From Pontiellaceae bacterium B1224 (GTDB lineage: Bacteria; Verrucomicrobiota; Kiritimatiellia; Kiritimatiellales; Pontiellaceae), in assembly GCA_029432815.1 (NCBI GenBank), contig JAROBA010000029.1, forward strand, positions 16,082 to 80,081: DNA of 64,000 nt. The letters run 5' to 3'. Position 1 is the first letter of the stretch, and every line of letters begins with the position of its first letter. Positions 61,276 through 64,000 of this stretch are shown one piece after another. The notes beneath the pieces are model-generated. The model searched no databases. It was not told where the DNA came from and saw only the letters and a program-made list of their open reading frames with translations. The translations under genes were made by a program, and so were the position numbers.

Positions 61276-61814
61276 AGCAACAGACCGCCCCGGACTTCGG
61301 CGGCGAGGTTCGGGCTTCCGCATTCGGCGATGACTTTCAGCGCGAATTCGAAAGCGGTACCCGGCCCCTGGCTCGTAATGAGTTTGCCATCAACGACCAC
61401 GATTTCATTGACAGGTTGCACATTGGCAGGCAGGTGTTCCTCAACACCCGGATAGCAGGTGAATTTCTTTCCTGCAAGAACGCCGGCCTCGTTCAACGCC
61501 AGCGCGGCGGCACAGATGCATCCAAACCATTTTCCTGCCGCGTTGAAATCTTTGATGGCCTGCTGCACTCCCGCATGCTGCATGAAAGCTTCCGTTCCGC
61601 CGAACCCGCCGGGAAGCAACAGAACATCGAAGTCCGCGGGATTGATCTGATCCCAGCAGCAATCTCCAACCAGCTTAACTCCTCGGGAAGCCTCAATGGT
61701 CCCCTCAGTCAGACTCGCCACGGTGACATCAAATTTTGCGCGGCGCAGGGTATCGATAATAATGACGGCTTCCATCTCTTCGGAGCCGTTCGCGATGGCT
61801 ATCAATGTTTTCAT
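61272..61814 (-). CDS. DJ-1/PfpI family protein, YajL/ThiJ-like
   Basis: This 180-residue cytoplasmic protein starts MKTLIAIANGSEEMEAVIII, the classic DJ-1/YajL opening with the conserved Glu15 (Glu18 in human DJ-1). The reactive cysteine is Cys101 in GCICAAALAL, and GGFGGTEAF forms the oxyanion-type loop. Members act as redox-sensing chaperones or in glyoxal/glycation defence. The ATG follows AGGAGG at 6 nt, which rules out the longer in-frame start at 61868. The gene is isolated from the NERD gene upstream by a REP-like element. Confidence 0.92.
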   Translation of the reverse strand: MKTLIAIANGSEEMEAVIIIDTLRRAKFDVTVASLTEGTIEASRGVKLVGDCCWDQINPADFDVLLLPGGFGGTEAFMQHAGVQQAIKDFNAAGKWFGCICAAALALNEAGVLAGKKFTCYPGVEEHLPANVQPVNEIVVVDGKLITSQGPGTAFEFALKVIAECGSPNLAAEVRGGLLL

Positions 61815-61831
61815 GTCAGACCTCCTGTTTC

Positions 61832-61893
61832 GTAGGATGAGGCTCCAGCCTCGTCCCAATTGCTGCATGGACGGAGCTGGAGCTCCATCCTAC
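61832..61893. repeat. REP-like inverted repeat between DJ-1 and NERD genes
   Basis: GTAGGATGAGGCTCCAGC (61832-61849) is inverted at 61876-61893 with two mismatches, enclosing CTCGTCCC and a GGACGGAG stretch, so it folds into a long hairpin. The right arm contains the stop codon (TAG, 61890-61892) of the NERD gene. Such 'GTAGGATG…GCTCCAGC' elements recur between genes of PVC bacteria as far as I recall. Confidence 0.8.
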
Positions 61894-62624
61894 TCAATAA
61901 CTTTTAACAGCTCGTGTATCACCTGCTCGCGCAACCCCAGCGAAACAGGCTCGTCGAACGTTTCATGTGCAACTTCAATCAACTTTTCGCCCTTGCAGAC
62001 GACCACACCGTTTACATTCATAATATCTTCGGGAAGCTGGGTGCCGAGAAAACAGAGTACTGAATGCACGGGCACTTCGCCGCAGCCGGCATCATCAATA
62101 AAAGAGACGAGTTCAGCCGTGGCCGCTTTCACCTGCTTCAACGGAGGGCGGGAAGGCTCTTTTCCGCCAGCATAAAGTTTGCCGTCGTGAAATTCAACAG
62201 AACCTTTCCAGTTTTTAGTTTCCACCACAAACACGCCGGCTGGCCCTACAATGATATGGTCGAAATTTTCTTTTCCGCCACCGAGTCGCAATCCGTTGAA
62301 AACGGTATACTCCACACTCAGGAAAGCCAGCTCATGGGCTACCCATTCCTCGCCCTTCGCCCCTTTCAGAAAGTTGCCCAGACGCCTGTCGCCCCACGCC
62401 AGCAGAATGGCTGCGGCTACGGCCAGTAGAAAAAAGAGCACGCCGACGGCCGAGACACTTAGTGTCGGCTTCGGGAACCAGGCACGCAGGAGATATCCCG
62501 TGATCAGGCAAATTACCAGCAACGGCCAGAAGGCGCGCAGCAGGCCTAACACACGCGGAGCTTCACCGGGACTGCCATGGACCTGGGCGAACTTTGAGCT
62601 TACTGATTCATTGGGGGTTTCCAT
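61890..62624 (-). CDS. Membrane protein with cytoplasmic NERD nuclease-related domain
   Basis: This 244-residue protein has two transmembrane helices (about 27-47 and 57-77), then a NERD domain (about 88-190): KGAKGEEWVAHELAFL, GGGKENFDHIIVGPAGVFVV and ETKNWKGSVEF. These give the Glu…Asp…ExK pattern of restriction-endonuclease-like folds. NERD proteins are suspected DNA-processing enzymes. The start codon lies within a TTCCANNNNNTGGAA palindrome (62619-62633) and no good ribosome site is visible. It is divergent from the FGE gene. Confidence 0.85.
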   Translation of the reverse strand: METPNESVSSKFAQVHGSPGEAPRVLGLLRAFWPLLVICLITGYLLRAWFPKPTLSVSAVGVLFFLLAVAAAILLAWGDRRLGNFLKGAKGEEWVAHELAFLSVEYTVFNGLRLGGGKENFDHIIVGPAGVFVVETKNWKGSVEFHDGKLYAGGKEPSRPPLKQVKAATAELVSFIDDAGCGEVPVHSVLCFLGTQLPEDIMNVNGVVVCKGEKLIEVAHETFDEPVSLGLREQVIHELLKVIE

Positions 62625-62633
62625 AGGTTGGAA
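62619..62633. repeat. TTCCA palindrome covering the NERD start codon
   Basis: TTCCATAGGTTGGAA has perfect 5-bp arms and contains the ATG (62622-62624, minus strand) of the NERD gene. If bound by a protein or folded it could affect initiation. Confidence 0.75.
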
Positions 62634-62749
62634 CCATAGGCGATGGACCCGAGTGAAACAATAGCAGAACCGAAATAGTCACTTAATACAAATTGAAATG
62701 AGCCGCCGCGAGAGATATGACTACCGTACTAACTGTTTAGGATTTTAGG

Positions 62750-63709
62750 ATGAAGAATGGAACCTGCTGCACACCGGGTGAGAGACGATGCGAATGCAAT
62801 GATGGCCAGCAAGGCCAACCGTTTAATCGTATTTCCACCGGATCAACGGACCAGATGATCCGTCTCGAAGGCGGTCCGTTTCTTATGGGAACCGACGATG
62901 CCATCGGCTACCCCGATGATGGCGAGGGACCGATCCGCGAGGTGACCCTCGACCCATTTTATTTGGACCAGTTTGCTGTAACGAATGCTGACTTCAGTAA
63001 ATTCGTTAAAGCCACATCCTATGAAACCGATGCGCAAAAATTCGGCTATTCCTATGTCTTCCACTTGTTGCTTTCCTCCAGCCAGAAACGGACGCTCGAT
63101 ATGCTCGGCCGCACGGTGAAAGGGCTTGAATGGTGGTATCACGTCGAAGGTGCCGACTGGGCGCATCCCTTCGGCCCGGAGTCGGATTTCCAGGGATTGG
63201 AAAACCATCCGGTCACGCACGTCTCCTACCGCGATGCCCTCGCCTACTGCGAGTGGGCGGGAAAACGCCTGCCGACGGAGGCCGAAGTGGAATATGCCGC
63301 GCGCGGCGGACGGGTGGGCAAGCGGTATGTCTGGGGCGATGAACTGATGCCCGACGGGAAGCACATGTGTAACATTTTCCAGGGAATATTCCCGACCTAC
63401 AACTCCGCGGAGGACGGATACATCGGCACATCACCGGTTGATGCGTACGAACCGAACGGCTATGGAATTTACAATATGGCAGGCAATGTCTGGGAATGGG
63501 TCTTCGACTGGTGGAGCCCCGAGTTTCATATCACCGGACTGCGCGACAACCCGACCGGTCCAGACTCTGGAAACCGGCGTGTCAACCGCGGCGGATCCTA
63601 TCTCTGCCACGACTCCTACTGCAACCGGTATCGCGTTGCCGCCCGCACGTCCAATACCCCGGACTCCTCCACCGGGAACCTCGGCTTCCGCTGCGCACGT
63701 GATGTTTAA
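62750..63709 (+). CDS. Formylglycine-generating enzyme (sulfatase activator)
   Basis: This 319-residue protein of the FGE/SUMF1 family oxidises the active-site Cys of sulfatases to Cα-formylglycine. Its C-terminal core has the two copper-binding catalytic cysteines C286 and C291 (GGSYLCHDSYCNRYR) followed by AARTSNTPDSSTGNLGFRC, nearly the same as human SUMF1 in this stretch. Upstream are GGPFLMGTDD, DQFAVTNADFSKFV and LPTEAEVEYAARGG. No signal peptide is seen, so it should act in the cytoplasm. No sulfatase lies in the window, so clients must be encoded elsewhere. AGGATTTTAGG precedes the ATG. A TTCCA palindrome at 63188-63202 encodes FQGLE. Confidence 0.95.
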   Translation: MKNGTCCTPGERRCECNDGQQGQPFNRISTGSTDQMIRLEGGPFLMGTDDAIGYPDDGEGPIREVTLDPFYLDQFAVTNADFSKFVKATSYETDAQKFGYSYVFHLLLSSSQKRTLDMLGRTVKGLEWWYHVEGADWAHPFGPESDFQGLENHPVTHVSYRDALAYCEWAGKRLPTEAEVEYAARGGRVGKRYVWGDELMPDGKHMCNIFQGIFPTYNSAEDGYIGTSPVDAYEPNGYGIYNMAGNVWEWVFDWWSPEFHITGLRDNPTGPDSGNRRVNRGGSYLCHDSYCNRYRVAARTSNTPDSSTGNLGFRCARDV

Positions 63710-63711
63710 AA

Positions 63712-63735
63712 GTTCGTAGTTCCGCCTTTAGGTGG
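63712..63735 (+). repeat. 24-bp dispersed repeat, copy 2
   Basis: GTTCGTAGTTCCGCC followed by TTTAGGTGG begins 2 nt after the FGE stop codon and matches the element at 27033-27056 (opposite strand) at 23 of 24 positions. The gap from here to 63840 holds nothing else I can recognise. Confidence 0.85.
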
Positions 63736-63840
63736 CCATTCAGGAGAAGCTTCATTTCGTTGAGTTCACTTAGCCCCCGGGTGTCGCGTTTAGATCCAAG
63801 CAAATGCACCGGAACATTATTTCAGATTGACCCCGGCTCC

Positions 63841-64000
63841 CTATGACTTTCCTTTTCGACTGCTCAGCGGAATAACCAACACCGGCTGAGAGGTGCAATC
63901 CGTCTGGATCTTTAACCGGGCCCCTGCTTTCAGGGTCTGCGGCTCCATCCGTATCATTAACTTCCATTGCTTATCGGAAATCTGCTTGGTTTCAATACTC
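63841..64000 (-). CDS. C-terminal end of a DUF1573-like protein (5' end outside the window)
   Basis: An open minus-strand frame enters from the right edge and ends with TAG at 63841. Its 52 visible residues (KQISDKQWKLMIRMEPQTL, then KAGARLKIQTDCTSQPVLVI and PLSSRKGKS) match the last strands of DUF1573 domains (…yxLxVxxxPxLxxGxxxxxIxIxTDxxxxPxLxIPL). It would be a second DUF1573-type protein near the one at 60310. With so little sequence the family call is tentative. Confidence 0.5.
   Translation of the reverse strand, partial: SIETKQISDKQWKLMIRMEPQTLKAGARLKIQTDCTSQPVLVIPLSSRKGKS

Noticed and set aside
62750..63709. A nearby sulfatase as partner of the FGE
   Set aside because: No CxPxR sulfatase signature was seen on either strand in the window; the frame at the right edge looks like DUF1573.

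Overview
The window reads as a free-living or particle-associated Gram-negative bacterium of the PVC group, most likely Verrucomicrobiota/Kiritimatiellota-like. This is an inference, since there is no rRNA in the window. The signs are: a cassette of ECF sigma factor, FHA protein and Hanks-type kinase with DWG in place of DFG; secreted proteins ending in 'FYRV' modules and carrying calcium-loop modules of the DxDxDxLPNDWE type; a genuine formylglycine-generating enzyme; an exported alpha-2-macroglobulin; and a bc-type/cbb3-type respiratory operon with a seven-haem cytochrome. I see no tRNA, rRNA, transposase, integrase, phage gene or CRISPR array.

Layout. Bases 1-6537 (minus strand) are one tightly coupled respiratory operon: GltD-like flavoprotein with two [4Fe-4S] clusters, CcoS-like assembly protein, Rieske protein, cytochrome b, heptahaem cytochrome c and a haem-copper oxidase subunit I cut by the window edge. 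Bases 6538-6942 are non-coding and hold a strong palindrome and the long leader of a cold-shock gene. Bases 7295-13071 hold a small hypothetical gene, then a signalling cassette (kinase with an apparently frameshifted C-terminal propeller, FHA protein, ECF sigma factor, lipoprotein). Bases 13199-21062 are housekeeping: NUDIX hydrolase, two MscS channels, TraB/GumN protein, exonuclease III, two exported thioredoxin-fold proteins, GlnRS and a dual-specificity-like phosphatase. Bases 21247-30734 hold the alpha-2-macroglobulin, a uracil permease and Tex.

Bases 60116-30741 (minus strand) are the most remarkable part: about 29 kb of six genes with overlapping or nearly abutting ends, so probably one operon. 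It encodes a 6444-residue exported protein built of repeated Ig/FG-GAP/PPC/LamG modules and ending in a Hint (hedgehog/intein-type) self-processing domain. Downstream come a 1331-residue exported propeller protein, an exported double rhodanese lacking its catalytic cysteines, an unknown secreted protein, an exported subtilisin-like protease and a secreted FGE-fold protein without the FGE cysteines. I infer an envelope or extracellular assembly with its own processing machinery. The right end (60310-64000) has two DUF1573-type proteins (one partial), a DJ-1/YajL protein, a NERD nuclease-domain membrane protein and a true FGE.

Independent of the genes, the window is scattered with one 15-bp palindrome, TTCCANNNNNTGGAA, often TTCCAANNNTTGGAA. 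I found 18 exact copies by eye, where about 0.06 would be expected from uniform bases. Several sit directly after stop codons, two groups form composite double palindromes of identical layout, and copies inside genes mostly encode FQxLE or PxxG. Other small dispersed repeats (a 24-bp element, two REP-like inverted repeats and a 7 x 7-bp microsatellite) lie between genes.
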